Shown here one piece after another: positions 45,501 to 53,330 of a stretch of 64,000 nucleotides of DNA. Origin of the DNA: Lishizhenia sp965656535. Lineage in GTDB: Bacteria > Bacteroidota > Bacteroidia > Flavobacteriales_D > Crocinitomicaceae. Each line of letters begins with the position of its first letter. The stretch's first letter is position 1. A program made the translations under genes and the position numbers. A model generated the notes under the pieces. That model was not told where the DNA came from. It worked only from the letters and a program-made list of their open reading frames with translations, and searched no databases. The stretch covers positions 62,001 through 126,000 of the forward strand of contig CBFHKX010000001.1 in the NCBI GenBank assembly GCA_965656535.1. The letters are read 5' to 3'.

Positions 45501-46464
45501 TGTAATTACCAAAGATAAGAGCAAATGGACAAAAGCTGCTGTAATTGAAACGGGTAGAGACTACCAATTAAATCAAAACCAAGGTACCTCTTTTGTATTG
45601 AGAAATAGTGCGTCTTTAGACATTGATGGAAACGAAATTCAAGGAGAATTTGGCTGTAGTTACTTCCCAGGATACGCTATAGACCTTGAGTCTGGAAAGA
45701 GATTAAACATCGCATTTGGAGAAAACTCTTTCTTATCTGGAGAAAATGGTGCAGATATGAAATGGAATCCTACCTCCAATCTATTTAACTCGGCAAATGC
45801 ACCTAAATTGGGCGGAATGCATACAATCTATGTTTTTTCTGCAGATGAGTACAATAACGGCACCACATACTACAACGGAGATTTAAGCAAATTCACCTCA
45901 ACACTCAATCAAAACAACTTAAATCAAATAGATGTTACACAACTATACAGAAGTTGTATGTGGGTGCTTTATCCCATCTTAGCACCAGGCACTAATTTAT
46001 TAGATTCTGACGTACGTATTAAATTACGCGTAAATAGAAAGTATGAAGTATACACTGCTACTGGAGAAAATAATGCTTTACCACTTTATGGTTTTTCAAC
46101 AAAAAACTATATTACTGAGTTTAACCGTTCTGATATCTTATCTGAGGTGCTTACGGAAATCAATGTTGTCCCAAATCCATACAATGCATTTTCTGAGTAT
46201 GAAAACGGCAGATTAGATACGCGCATTAAAATTACAAATTTACCAGAGCGTTGTACGATGAGAATATATAACTTATCTGGAAAACTAATTAGAACCTTTC
46301 AAAAAGATAATCCACTTACATTCCAAGATTGGAATTTAAGAAATGTTGAAGACATACCTGTCGCATCCGGAACGTATCTCATACACGTTACAGTTCCCAA
46401 CATTGGCGAAGTTGTTTTAAAATCATTTGTAACCATGCGACAACCCGATTTTGATAATTTTTAA
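42511..46464 (+). CDS. Very large secreted protein with FlgD-like/T9SS-like C-terminal domain
   Basis: 1317 residues. Signal peptide (MKKLGCIALFLPFLVFAQ). The body has no recognisable enzymatic motif; it is rich in Asp/Asn/Gly turns (DRDEDGNYDWTKGDYPW) and aromatic residues, in the style of large Bacteroidota surface proteins. The last ~110 residues form a FlgD-Ig/sorting-like domain (VVPNPYNAFSEYENGRLDTR; MRIYNLSGKLIRTFQKD; WNLRNVEDIPVASGTYLIHV). The extreme end, TMRQPDFDNF, is not the usual basic type A end, so the export route is less certain. Confidence 0.75.
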   Translation: MKKLGCIALFLPFLVFAQPYMGSETVEINNLQVKAGSCPPANTSTFLELNNVSALIHTAGNLWQIQGQNFSQYEVPKGSGIMALFASALWLGGKDVNGQLKLAALRYRNGNDYWTGPLSIGNATIDSEQCQKYDKHFYSNQDEVREFDAWFTTGLLDQQNGTSLQSSLFPNYEIPLFIKDWPAHGDPSIGQDYYLAPFFDRDEDGNYDWTKGDYPWYDLENNINCRSDRTVTVFGDENLWWVINDKGNIHTETGGDPIGMEIRAQAFAFATNDQINNMTFYNYELINRSTQTLQDTYFGAMVDVALGGPFDDYVGCDVSRGLGYSYNGTAFDADEGGFLGYGNQPAAVGVDFFEGPYQDDDGIDNAFGIGPNEALNGIGYGDGIIDNERFGMRRFLYYNNTGGSADINTTDPINAVDYYNYLSGFWKDGTRFLYGGNGHTSGGGNPAIEADFMFPGDTDPLGWGTGGVPQPEWTEQTAGNQPFDRRFAQSAGPFVLKPGAVNNITIGVVWSRSGESDPFASVETLRIADDKAQALFENCFRVIDGPHAPDLTAQELENEVILMLSNPNNSNNKNEDYEEKDPFIVGDEDIDRIYRFQGYQVFQLSGKDISVSDLSDIDKARLVFQCDIKDSVSKLINYEFNEQLQIAVPSLKVDGENTGIRHSVSLTQDAFATGTDKKLVNFKRYYYMAISYAHNNYKTYDPSDPNSIDGQQKPYLSSRKAPIGEVRALEVIPHSPSPEANGTFSNVGYGFEFPITRIDGAGNGGRVLEISEESEKQIIENGSINELTYAPNGGPISVKVIDPLNIKNGDFKLKFYEDQNGRLDDASWTLYELISGDSITSDQTINIFNEQIIPEWGISITLEQTDYVLQGPNIKYTAPLDASIEFADSSKQWLTGLEDNDAYFYNNWIRSGTFQATADECNPSLGDFNPCNFNDRSSIDDEKTYPQLLNGTVSPYGLVGYQLTGMPVGDLKGALDSATINSSISTSQVGLTKSIDLVITKDKSKWTKAAVIETGRDYQLNQNQGTSFVLRNSASLDIDGNEIQGEFGCSYFPGYAIDLESGKRLNIAFGENSFLSGENGADMKWNPTSNLFNSANAPKLGGMHTIYVFSADEYNNGTTYYNGDLSKFTSTLNQNNLNQIDVTQLYRSCMWVLYPILAPGTNLLDSDVRIKLRVNRKYEVYTATGENNALPLYGFSTKNYITEFNRSDILSEVLTEINVVPNPYNAFSEYENGRLDTRIKITNLPERCTMRIYNLSGKLIRTFQKDNPLTFQDWNLRNVEDIPVASGTYLIHVTVPNIGEVVLKSFVTMRQPDFDNF

Positions 46465-46611
46465 TTAACATATTTTGTGACAAAAAATAAAACAACCTGA
46501 ATCCTAAAACGTTTAGAATGTAACCTTTAGCACGGTAAGTGTCATTAAAACAAAGGAAAAGTCTAAATTTTATATAGCAACAAAGATTTAGGTTTCATAA
46601 GTAGTAGTAGA

Positions 46612-46651
46612 AAAAGAGAGGAGTTCCAAAAGAGCTTCTCTCTTTTTTATG
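46612..46651. terminator. Bidirectional intrinsic terminator
   Basis: Arms AAAAGAGAGGAG and CTTCTCTCTTTT (46612-46623 / 46635-46646, one G-T pair), A and T runs on both sides. Between the large secreted protein gene and the convergent acyltransferase gene. Confidence 0.75.
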
Positions 46652-46661
46652 AAAAAAGGTA

Positions 46662-47780
46662 TTATTCTCTTTCTGTATAATTTCTAAAACGCAATAAACT
46701 TCCGTATCCTCCTTTTTTATTTTTCCAAACAATAAACTTTGTCTGTGCTACCATAAGCGCAAACATAATCATAACAATAAGTAAAGCACCCATAATCCCA
46801 AATCGATGGTGCTCACCATAAATTGTATATATCAATGGTTTGCCAACAGAATAAATAATAAGTAGATGAGAGATATAAAGCCAGAGTGTATTCTGACTCA
46901 TTTGTCTTAACAACTTTGGTAAGGTATTTATTCTCAAGGCGAAAAGAGCCATTAAGCCTCCGAAGATAATTACACAACCCATTCTGTAAAAAACAAGATT
47001 CGGACTTTTCGTCCAAAAAAAGCTTTCTCCAAAATAGTAGCGCTCAAAACTATCTCCTACCATACTAATAAGATAAAAAACGGATCCTGTTAGCAGAAGG
47101 TAAATCCACAGTGTTTTCTCGTAGCCTTCTTTTCTTTGTTTGGTAAAAATAAAAACTCCTAAAATCGCTCCACCCATTATGTAGGATAACCAAGGTACAA
47201 GCGGAAACATTGTATCTACGTTTGTTTCATTTATATATGGCCTGAGAAAATTAGGTAAATCTTCTGAAAAATCTACACCTGTTACCATCCAATTTAAATA
47301 CATGGGAAGCACAAATAAGATGATCAAAAAGGGAAGAAATAGTACTTTTCTAGAAGAATAAAGGCTATAAGTTAGCAACATCAAACACAACCCTGTTCCG
47401 ATAACATGTAAAACATCAACCCTGTAAAGCTGAATCAAATAGCCATCTTGTAAACCGTATCTAAAAATATCAAAATTAAAGTTTAAGAAATATGCCCAAA
47501 AGAAAAGGGTCAGCACGCGTCTCAAAGCAATCTTAATTCGTGGGTTTATTTTATTTTCAGTGTGGTTCTTTAGCAAGAGAAACATAAAAACCGCACCTGT
47601 TATAAAAAGAAAAAAAGGTGCTGTAAATCCTCTTAGACTGCGCCAAATAGAAAAGAAAGCAGTACCACCATCCCTCATTTCTTCTTCAATAAATGCATAA
47701 AGTGTGTGCCCTTGAATCATCATAAACAAGGCAACCATGCGCATCATATCTAAAAACAGTATTCTTCTTGGTTTTTCCAT
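46662..47780 (-). CDS. HGSNAT-like acyltransferase family membrane protein
   Basis: 372 residues with ~9-10 hydrophobic helices. The start RILFLDMMRMVALFMMIQGH and the early TAPFFLFITGAVFMFLL are typical of the heparan-alpha-glucosaminide N-acetyltransferase/DUF1624-DUF5009 superfamily, integral-membrane acyltransferases that modify sugars with cytoplasmic acetyl-CoA. It is divergent from the Wzm/Wzt export genes and may acetylate the exported glycan, but adjacency is the only evidence for this. Confidence 0.75.
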   Translation of the reverse strand: MEKPRRILFLDMMRMVALFMMIQGHTLYAFIEEEMRDGGTAFFSIWRSLRGFTAPFFLFITGAVFMFLLLKNHTENKINPRIKIALRRVLTLFFWAYFLNFNFDIFRYGLQDGYLIQLYRVDVLHVIGTGLCLMLLTYSLYSSRKVLFLPFLIILFVLPMYLNWMVTGVDFSEDLPNFLRPYINETNVDTMFPLVPWLSYIMGGAILGVFIFTKQRKEGYEKTLWIYLLLTGSVFYLISMVGDSFERYYFGESFFWTKSPNLVFYRMGCVIIFGGLMALFALRINTLPKLLRQMSQNTLWLYISHLLIIYSVGKPLIYTIYGEHHRFGIMGALLIVMIMFALMVAQTKFIVWKNKKGGYGSLLRFRNYTERE

Positions 47781-47789
47781 TTAAGAGTG

Positions 47790-47797
47790 CAAAGATA
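47790..47797 (-). promoter_or_regulatory. -7 promoter box of the acyltransferase gene
   Basis: On the minus strand TATCTTTG (the complement of CAAAGATA), 9 nt before the ATG at 47780. A short leader, slightly longer than in the leaderless-like group. Confidence 0.5.
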
Positions 47798-47872
47798 AGG
47801 AATCTAATTTGTGTGTAAAGAAGTTAAAAAAGCAAAACCTAAGGTAAGTTTTCAGTTTCTGTACCAAAGTGC

Positions 47873-47880
47873 TATATTTG
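47873..47880 (+). promoter_or_regulatory. -7 promoter box of the polysaccharide-export operon
   Basis: TATATTTG, exact TAnnTTTG, 21 nt upstream of the GTG at 47902. It lies inside a longer in-frame open reading frame, which supports the later GTG as the true start. Confidence 0.5.
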
Positions 47881-47901
47881 TTAGGCTTATTACTGCAAAC
47901 T

Positions 47902-48726
47902 GTGAAAAAAATAATAGACGCTAATTCCAAAACAATTTTCCCCGATTTTAAGGAGATATTAAGATATAAAGATTTATTTCTAACCTTATCTTGGAGAGAT
48001 TTTAGAGTACGCTATGCGCAAACAACAGTTGGTTTTCTTTGGGCCTTCATTCAACCAGTGGTTACATTATTAATTCTTAGTTTGGTTTTTAACACTTTTG
48101 CTAATGTGCAAACAGGAGAAATTCCACACTTGCTTTTTACCATTTCTGGGTTAAGTGTTTGGACCTATTTTTCTTTCGTGATGAGTAACTCTGGTAATTC
48201 AATTATTCAGAGTCAGGGTATGATTAAAAAAATATATTTTCCCCGACTTATTGTTCCACTTTCTAAAGCTGTTGTTGGTTTAATTGATTTTGGAATTACG
48301 CTAATCATATTAATTGTGCTAATGATTTATTACGGAGTTGCTCCCTCAACTAACATTTGGATGGCTCCCATATTTATTGCTATTGGAATGATAGCAGCGC
48401 TTGGAGTTGGTGTTTGGCTAAGTGCATTAACTGTTAGATTTAGAGATTTTCAACATATTGTACCCTTTATGGTGCAACTTGGTTTATACATTACACCTGT
48501 AGCCTATCCTGTTACAGAAGCATCTAACCGATTAGGTACTACGGCAATGGCCTTTTACTATTTAAACCCCATGGCAGGAGTTGTGCAAGGTTTTAGATGG
48601 TCAATTTTTGGAGGAACCCCTCCAGGTAGCATGATGTATATTTCTTTTGGAGTAGTATTCATTATCTTTATTACAGGCTTAATCTATTTTAAGAAGGTAG
48701 AAGATCAAATGGCAGATTTTGTATAA
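47902..48726 (+). CDS. wzm: ABC-2 polysaccharide/O-antigen export permease
   Basis: 274 residues from the GTG at 47902 (VKKIIDANSKTIFPDF); an in-frame GTG 11 codons further upstream overlaps the promoter box and is not used. Six membrane helices, opening with the typical RDLKVRY-like segment (LTLSWRDFRVRYAQT) and YFPRLIVPLSKAVVGLIDFG. Forms the channel that exports a lipid-linked polysaccharide with the ATPase encoded next. TAATG overlap with that gene. Confidence 0.88.
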   Translation: MKKIIDANSKTIFPDFKEILRYKDLFLTLSWRDFRVRYAQTTVGFLWAFIQPVVTLLILSLVFNTFANVQTGEIPHLLFTISGLSVWTYFSFVMSNSGNSIIQSQGMIKKIYFPRLIVPLSKAVVGLIDFGITLIILIVLMIYYGVAPSTNIWMAPIFIAIGMIAALGVGVWLSALTVRFRDFQHIVPFMVQLGLYITPVAYPVTEASNRLGTTAMAFYYLNPMAGVVQGFRWSIFGGTPPGSMMYISFGVVFIIFITGLIYFKKVEDQMADFV

Positions 48727-49907
48727 TGGAAGATAACATTGCTATAAAAGTTACGGGTCTTGGTAAAAAATATACCATCGGCAAAGAAAAAGACAGTAGT
48801 CTACGTTCTACGCTTGCTGGCGCATTTAAAAGTTCTGCCCAAAAGGGTAAGGACTTCTGGGCGTTAAAAGATGTAAACTTCGAAATAAAAAAAGGCGAAG
48901 TAGTGGGCATTATTGGAAAAAATGGTGCTGGTAAATCAACACTTTTAAAAGTACTTTCTCAGATAACAAAACCTACCGAAGGTAGAATAGAAATAAACGG
49001 AAGAGTTGCTTCTTTACTAGAGGTTGGTACTGGTTTTCACCCAGAATTAACGGGCAGAGAAAACATTTACCTTAATGGAACAATCTTAGGAATGACGCGC
49101 AAAGAGGTCAAAGCAAAATTTGATGAAATCGTAGAATTCTCAGGAGTTAAACAATTCATTGATACTCCAGTTAAACATTATTCTTCCGGAATGTACGTGC
49201 GCTTAGCATTTGCCGTAGCTGCCCACCTAGAACCTGAAATACTTATTATCGATGAAGTACTTGCCGTTGGAGATGCAGAGTTCCAGAAGAAGTGTTTGGG
49301 TAAGATGGAAGACGTTGCAAAGGAGGGTAGGACAGTGATTTTTGTAAGTCATGATTTGGGGGCGGTTAGTGTTCTTTGTAACTCAGGCATACTTATACAA
49401 AATGGTAAAACCGAAAGTTTCAAAAACATAGATACTTGTATTACTTCCTACTTAACAACAAACATGACGAATACTTATGAGCCAAAAAAACTACATATAA
49501 ATAATATAGCATTCTATAAACGGATTGAACTTGTTGATTCTGCTCAAACAAAGTCGAATAATTTTACGATCTCAGAGTCAATTTCTATAAATTTCTATTT
49601 AGGCTTAGGCACTGAGCATGAAGGTTACTGCGTGTTTGTAACTATAAAAGATAAAACTGGAAAGCCAGTTTTTTCTATAGAAACAGAGAAATTATCAGAA
49701 AAAATACAATTAAAAATTAACCCGCAACAGCTAGTCAGAGGAAGCTACTATTTAGAAACGTTCATCCACAAACCGCGCGTAGAACAAATTGATAGAGCTG
49801 ATGTCATTTGTAACTTTAATATAATAGACAACGAAAGCAATTTAGCCAAACACGGAGACTATAACTACGGTGTTGTTTTTGGAAAATTTGAGTGCCATCA
49901 TTTGTAA
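48726..49907 (+). CDS. wzt: ABC transporter ATP-binding protein with Wzt-type C-terminal domain
   Basis: 393 residues. Nucleotide-binding domain (1-~245): Walker A IIGKNGAGKSTLLKVL, signature YSSGMYVRLAFAVA, Walker B EILIIDEVLAVGD, H-loop VSHD. The C-terminal ~145 residues are a beta-rich domain like Wzt-C, which in O-antigen exporters binds the modified end of the glycan. The base composition falls after the ATPase part, as if the specificity domain had been exchanged with the glycan genes behind it. Confidence 0.88.
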   Translation: MEDNIAIKVTGLGKKYTIGKEKDSSLRSTLAGAFKSSAQKGKDFWALKDVNFEIKKGEVVGIIGKNGAGKSTLLKVLSQITKPTEGRIEINGRVASLLEVGTGFHPELTGRENIYLNGTILGMTRKEVKAKFDEIVEFSGVKQFIDTPVKHYSSGMYVRLAFAVAAHLEPEILIIDEVLAVGDAEFQKKCLGKMEDVAKEGRTVIFVSHDLGAVSVLCNSGILIQNGKTESFKNIDTCITSYLTTNMTNTYEPKKLHINNIAFYKRIELVDSAQTKSNNFTISESISINFYLGLGTEHEGYCVFVTIKDKTGKPVFSIETEKLSEKIQLKINPQQLVRGSYYLETFIHKPRVEQIDRADVICNFNIIDNESNLAKHGDYNYGVVFGKFECHHL

Positions 49908-49933
49908 AAAGACAGTTCGAAAAAATTAAAATA

Positions 49934-50698
49934 ATGATTGGAAAGATCCGAAAAATAAAAGAAATATATAAACATGGTTTAAAATATATAAATGACGAAT
50001 TTTACAAAAATGCTCTACAGAAATCCAAGAACGAGAGTGCTAAAACACCGAATAGAACCAAAATAATTAATGATATAACAAAGTTATTTATTGAATGTAA
50101 TTACTTGGAAATAGGAGTTAGAAACCCTAATGACAATTTCAATAAAATTAATGCAAAGTATAAAACGAGTGTAGATCCAGGTATTGAATTCCATTCCAAC
50201 CCAGTAGATTTTAAACTTACCAGTGATGATTTTTTTGAACATTTAAACCTAAAAGAAGTAAAAAAGTCTTTTGATGTCATTTTTATAGATGGATTGCACA
50301 CAGCTGATCAAGTAAAAAAGGACATTGAAAATAGTTTAACTCATTTATCCCCCAATGGATTTATCGTTTTACACGACTGTAATCCACCCACAGAATGGCA
50401 TGCGAGGGAAAGATATGAATTTACATTATCTCCAGCTGGGAAAGCATGGAATGGTACTACTTGGAAAGCTTACGTAGATGCTAAACAAAAAATGAACGCT
50501 TGCTGCGTTGATGCCGATTGGGGCGTTGGTATATTGTCTAAAAATATTATTTTCAAAAATGCACCAACTCTTGAAGAAAATATCTTTTTTGATTACTCGT
50601 ATTTAGAAAGAAATAGAAACAATCTGCTCAACCTTAAAACATATCAAGAATTTTTGAATGAGTTAAAAATGTATACGTCAAAAACGGCTCTATTATGA
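49934..50698 (+). CDS. Class I SAM methyltransferase (Methyltransf_24-like)
   Basis: 254 residues from the ATG at 49934; an in-frame ATG 14 codons earlier would overlap wzt by 16 nt. Core fold: YLEIGVRNPNDNFNKINAKY, DVIFIDGLHTADQVKKDIEN, GFIVLHDCNPP. Methyltransferases of this type in glycan clusters often methylate sugars, and Wzt-C domains recognise such a terminal cap, so it may produce the export signal. The ATGA overlap with the next gene suggests coupling. Confidence 0.8.
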   Translation: MIGKIRKIKEIYKHGLKYINDEFYKNALQKSKNESAKTPNRTKIINDITKLFIECNYLEIGVRNPNDNFNKINAKYKTSVDPGIEFHSNPVDFKLTSDDFFEHLNLKEVKKSFDVIFIDGLHTADQVKKDIENSLTHLSPNGFIVLHDCNPPTEWHARERYEFTLSPAGKAWNGTTWKAYVDAKQKMNACCVDADWGVGILSKNIIFKNAPTLEENIFFDYSYLERNRNNLLNLKTYQEFLNELKMYTSKTALL

Positions 50699-51636
50699 CA
50701 CAACTTTCTGTCGTAATAGTACATTATAAAACGCTTGAATTAACCAAGAGGTGTCTATCAAGCATTTTTAACAACAGTATACAAGATATTGAAGTAATAG
50801 TTATTGACAATAATTCACAAGATCAAGCATGCGAAGTTTTGAAAGGTAGCTTCCCTAACCTTATCTGGGTTAAGAATAGCAAAAATGAAGGCTTTGGTAG
50901 GGCTTGCAATATAGGTATTCATAAGGCAAACGGCAATCATATTCTACTTTTAAATTCAGATGCAATTTTCAATAGGAAGACTGCATTAAGAGCAATAGAG
51001 ACACTAAATAACAATAAGAAAATAGGATTAGTGGGCTGTCAAATTATGAATGAAGACTTAACAAAACAAAACTATACAAGTACAATCGCTTGCTATAAGT
51101 ATGAATTAAATAAGAACCTGATTATAAATAAAGTTTTCCCCAACTTAAAATGTGAGCAAAATGCAATTATGGGTTCATTCATGATGTTAAAAAAAGACGT
51201 CATTCGAAATTGTGGAGCGTTCGATCCCAACTTTTTTCTATATTCTGAAGAAATAGAACTATGTAATCGAATTCTCAAGCATGGTTACAAAATTATTACA
51301 CTTGAGGATGAATTTATTATACATAAGAACAATGGTTCAATTAACTCTAAAGACTTGGCTTTCCAACAATCAATTGCTTCAAAATACTTACTTTTCTTGA
51401 AAACTCGAGGATACTCAGGATATCTACTACTATTAATTATTTCATTTACCACGGCCTTAACAAATCTCGTGTTTATGTTTTTTATAGACCAAACATACGT
51501 TAAAGACAATGTGAAAAATCTAAAATTAAAGATAGTCTTGATACCAAATATACTATCGATTCCATTTCAATATTCTAAAAAATACAGACCAAGCAGCAAA
51601 AATCTATTAAAGCTCAAGAAGTATAACAAAAACTGA
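50695..51636 (+). CDS. Family 2 glycosyltransferase
   Basis: 313 residues. GT-A domain (1-~230): SVVIVHYKTLELTKRCLSSI, the VIDNNSQD motif, NEGFGRACNIGI and LLLNSDAIF (the DxD-like element is a single SDA). The C-terminal helix pair with a hydrophobic segment (~247-265; LLLLIISFTTALTNLVFMFF) suggests membrane association. Rhamnosyltransferase-like in style, but donor and acceptor are unknown. ATGA overlap with the methyltransferase gene. Confidence 0.85.
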   Translation: MTQLSVVIVHYKTLELTKRCLSSIFNNSIQDIEVIVIDNNSQDQACEVLKGSFPNLIWVKNSKNEGFGRACNIGIHKANGNHILLLNSDAIFNRKTALRAIETLNNNKKIGLVGCQIMNEDLTKQNYTSTIACYKYELNKNLIINKVFPNLKCEQNAIMGSFMMLKKDVIRNCGAFDPNFFLYSEEIELCNRILKHGYKIITLEDEFIIHKNNGSINSKDLAFQQSIASKYLLFLKTRGYSGYLLLLIISFTTALTNLVFMFFIDQTYVKDNVKNLKLKIVLIPNILSIPFQYSKKYRPSSKNLLKLKKYNKN

Positions 51637-51663
51637 TAGATTAGTTCTATTTTTATCCCTAAG

Positions 51664-52443
51664 ATGACCGAAAAAACACTCATTATTGAAATCAAAAACT
51701 CTGGCTTGGGTGATCAATTATTCCATTCACACTTGCCCGAGATAGCGAAAACAATTTATAGGTATGACAAAGTATACATATCAAATAAGTCCGAAATAAA
51801 GTTTGATGCCTACAAAGAGTTTGTTTGGGATATTAACCCGTATATTGATGGATATACAAATAAACCAGGTACAGGTTTTGATATAACGGATATAATTAAT
51901 GAAGTATGTACTGAACGTAATTTACTTGATGTAATAATGGTTAAATTCGGTCTGGATAATGGTCTCACACAAAATCAACCGAAAATTTATTACCAACCAA
52001 AAATTATTACAGCATTTACAAAATTGTCGGTATACGATCCAAATTATCTTTCGTGGATTGGAGATACAACTCCTGAAGATTTCATGCACTACATCCAAAA
52101 AAATAACATTCGTTTTGATGCAATTATGAAATTAAGAAAGGGTAAAATTTTTTTTGTTCCCGGTAACAAAACTAAATATATTGAGACGCCTACACTAATG
52201 GACTTTTGCGATCTTATTTATTCTGTAAAAAAGTTCTACTGCCTAACTTCTGGAGCTGCAACTATAGCATCAGGAATTAACGTACCAGCATTTGTGTTCT
52301 ATGGTAAAAAACAACCCATTGGATACCAACACTACGGAAAACACAAATATATTTTAGTAAAAAAGAAAATGAAAACGAGAGTAAAAAGGAAATTGAAAAA
52401 ATATATTCAGGTTTTAACAAAAAAAACGCTTAATTCCCAATGA
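51664..52443 (+). CDS. GT9-like glycosyltransferase or glycan-cluster protein
   Basis: 259 residues. The opening TLIIEIKNSGLGDQLFHSHL has the GxGD signature of heptosyltransferase-like (GT9/GT-B) proteins, and the motif CLTSGAATIASGINVPAFVFYG is the donor-site loop of the same superfamily. Shorter than a full GT9 (~320). The last ~27 residues are very basic (KKKMKTRVKRKLKKYIQ), suggesting a peripheral membrane or nucleic-acid-free anionic contact. Exact activity unknown. ATGA overlap with the next gene. Confidence 0.6.
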   Translation: MTEKTLIIEIKNSGLGDQLFHSHLPEIAKTIYRYDKVYISNKSEIKFDAYKEFVWDINPYIDGYTNKPGTGFDITDIINEVCTERNLLDVIMVKFGLDNGLTQNQPKIYYQPKIITAFTKLSVYDPNYLSWIGDTTPEDFMHYIQKNNIRFDAIMKLRKGKIFFVPGNKTKYIETPTLMDFCDLIYSVKKFYCLTSGAATIASGINVPAFVFYGKKQPIGYQHYGKHKYILVKKKMKTRVKRKLKKYIQVLTKKTLNSQ

Positions 52444-53330
52444 AAAAGGTTACTATCGGCATGCCAGTTTTCAATGATATAGAATTCATAGAGCAATCTA
52501 TAAAATCTATACTCAAACAATCTTTCATAGATTTTCAACTGGTTATTTCAGATGATGGCTCAACAGATGGGAGTGATGAAATTTGCAAAAAATATGCTGC
52601 GTTAGATGATCGTATTATTTATATACGCCAGACAAATAATTTAGGAATCTCAAAGAACATGCAGTTTTTGTTAGAAAAATCTAATAATACATATTTCATG
52701 TGGGCAGCAGATGACGATTTATGGCACCCTAATTTTTTAAGAAATTTAGTAAAACTACTAGAACAAAATAAAGATAGCATTGTAGCTTTTTGCAAGTACG
52801 ATTTAATTGATGAGAGAAACAATTCGTTAAAATCTATATCTAAACCAAAATATTCACAGAAATCACCTGTAAAAAGACTTCGAAATTTCATCAAGGATGC
52901 AGACGACGGTTTTGGTTATGGATTATTTAAAAGAGCACATATATTAGAAGTAAAATTCCCTACATGGTGGTGGATTAACAAGAATACACCGTATAACAAT
53001 ATCTACCCTACACTGTGTTATTATTTGACCAAAGGAAATTATGTAGAACATTCAAATGAAACACTTTTTTATAAAAGAATTAAGACAGGCGATAATGTTC
53101 ATCACAAAATTATCGGAAATGGGAATGCATTTAAAGAAACATTCGCTTACATTTTACGTAAATTCAATCTTATAACATACTCTACTGCGGAAATAAGAAA
53201 GAATGGCAGCATTTTATTAGCTTTAAGAATATATCCTGTATTGTTTTATATTTGGTTTATACACCCCTCTTTTTTACAGACAAAATTAGCACTCACTAGT
53301 TTTTATAAAAACAGACTTAAAAGAAATTGA
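52440..53330 (+). CDS. Family 2 glycosyltransferase
   Basis: 296 residues. GT-A fold: VTIGMPVFNDIEFIEQSIKS, ISDDGSTDGSDEICKKYA, and the DxD region WAADDDLWHP. The C-terminal part has one hydrophobic segment (~265-280; YPVLFYIWFIHPSF). Overlaps the GT9-like gene (ATGA) and the following GT4 gene (TTGA). Sugar specificity unknown. Confidence 0.85.
   Translation: MKKVTIGMPVFNDIEFIEQSIKSILKQSFIDFQLVISDDGSTDGSDEICKKYAALDDRIIYIRQTNNLGISKNMQFLLEKSNNTYFMWAADDDLWHPNFLRNLVKLLEQNKDSIVAFCKYDLIDERNNSLKSISKPKYSQKSPVKRLRNFIKDADDGFGYGLFKRAHILEVKFPTWWWINKNTPYNNIYPTLCYYLTKGNYVEHSNETLFYKRIKTGDNVHHKIIGNGNAFKETFAYILRKFNLITYSTAEIRKNGSILLALRIYPVLFYIWFIHPSFLQTKLALTSFYKNRLKRN

Noticed and set aside
47869..47901. Earlier in-frame GTG start for Wzm
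   Set aside because: It lies just upstream of and overlaps the TATATTTG promoter box at 47873-47880, so it would not be transcribed from that promoter.
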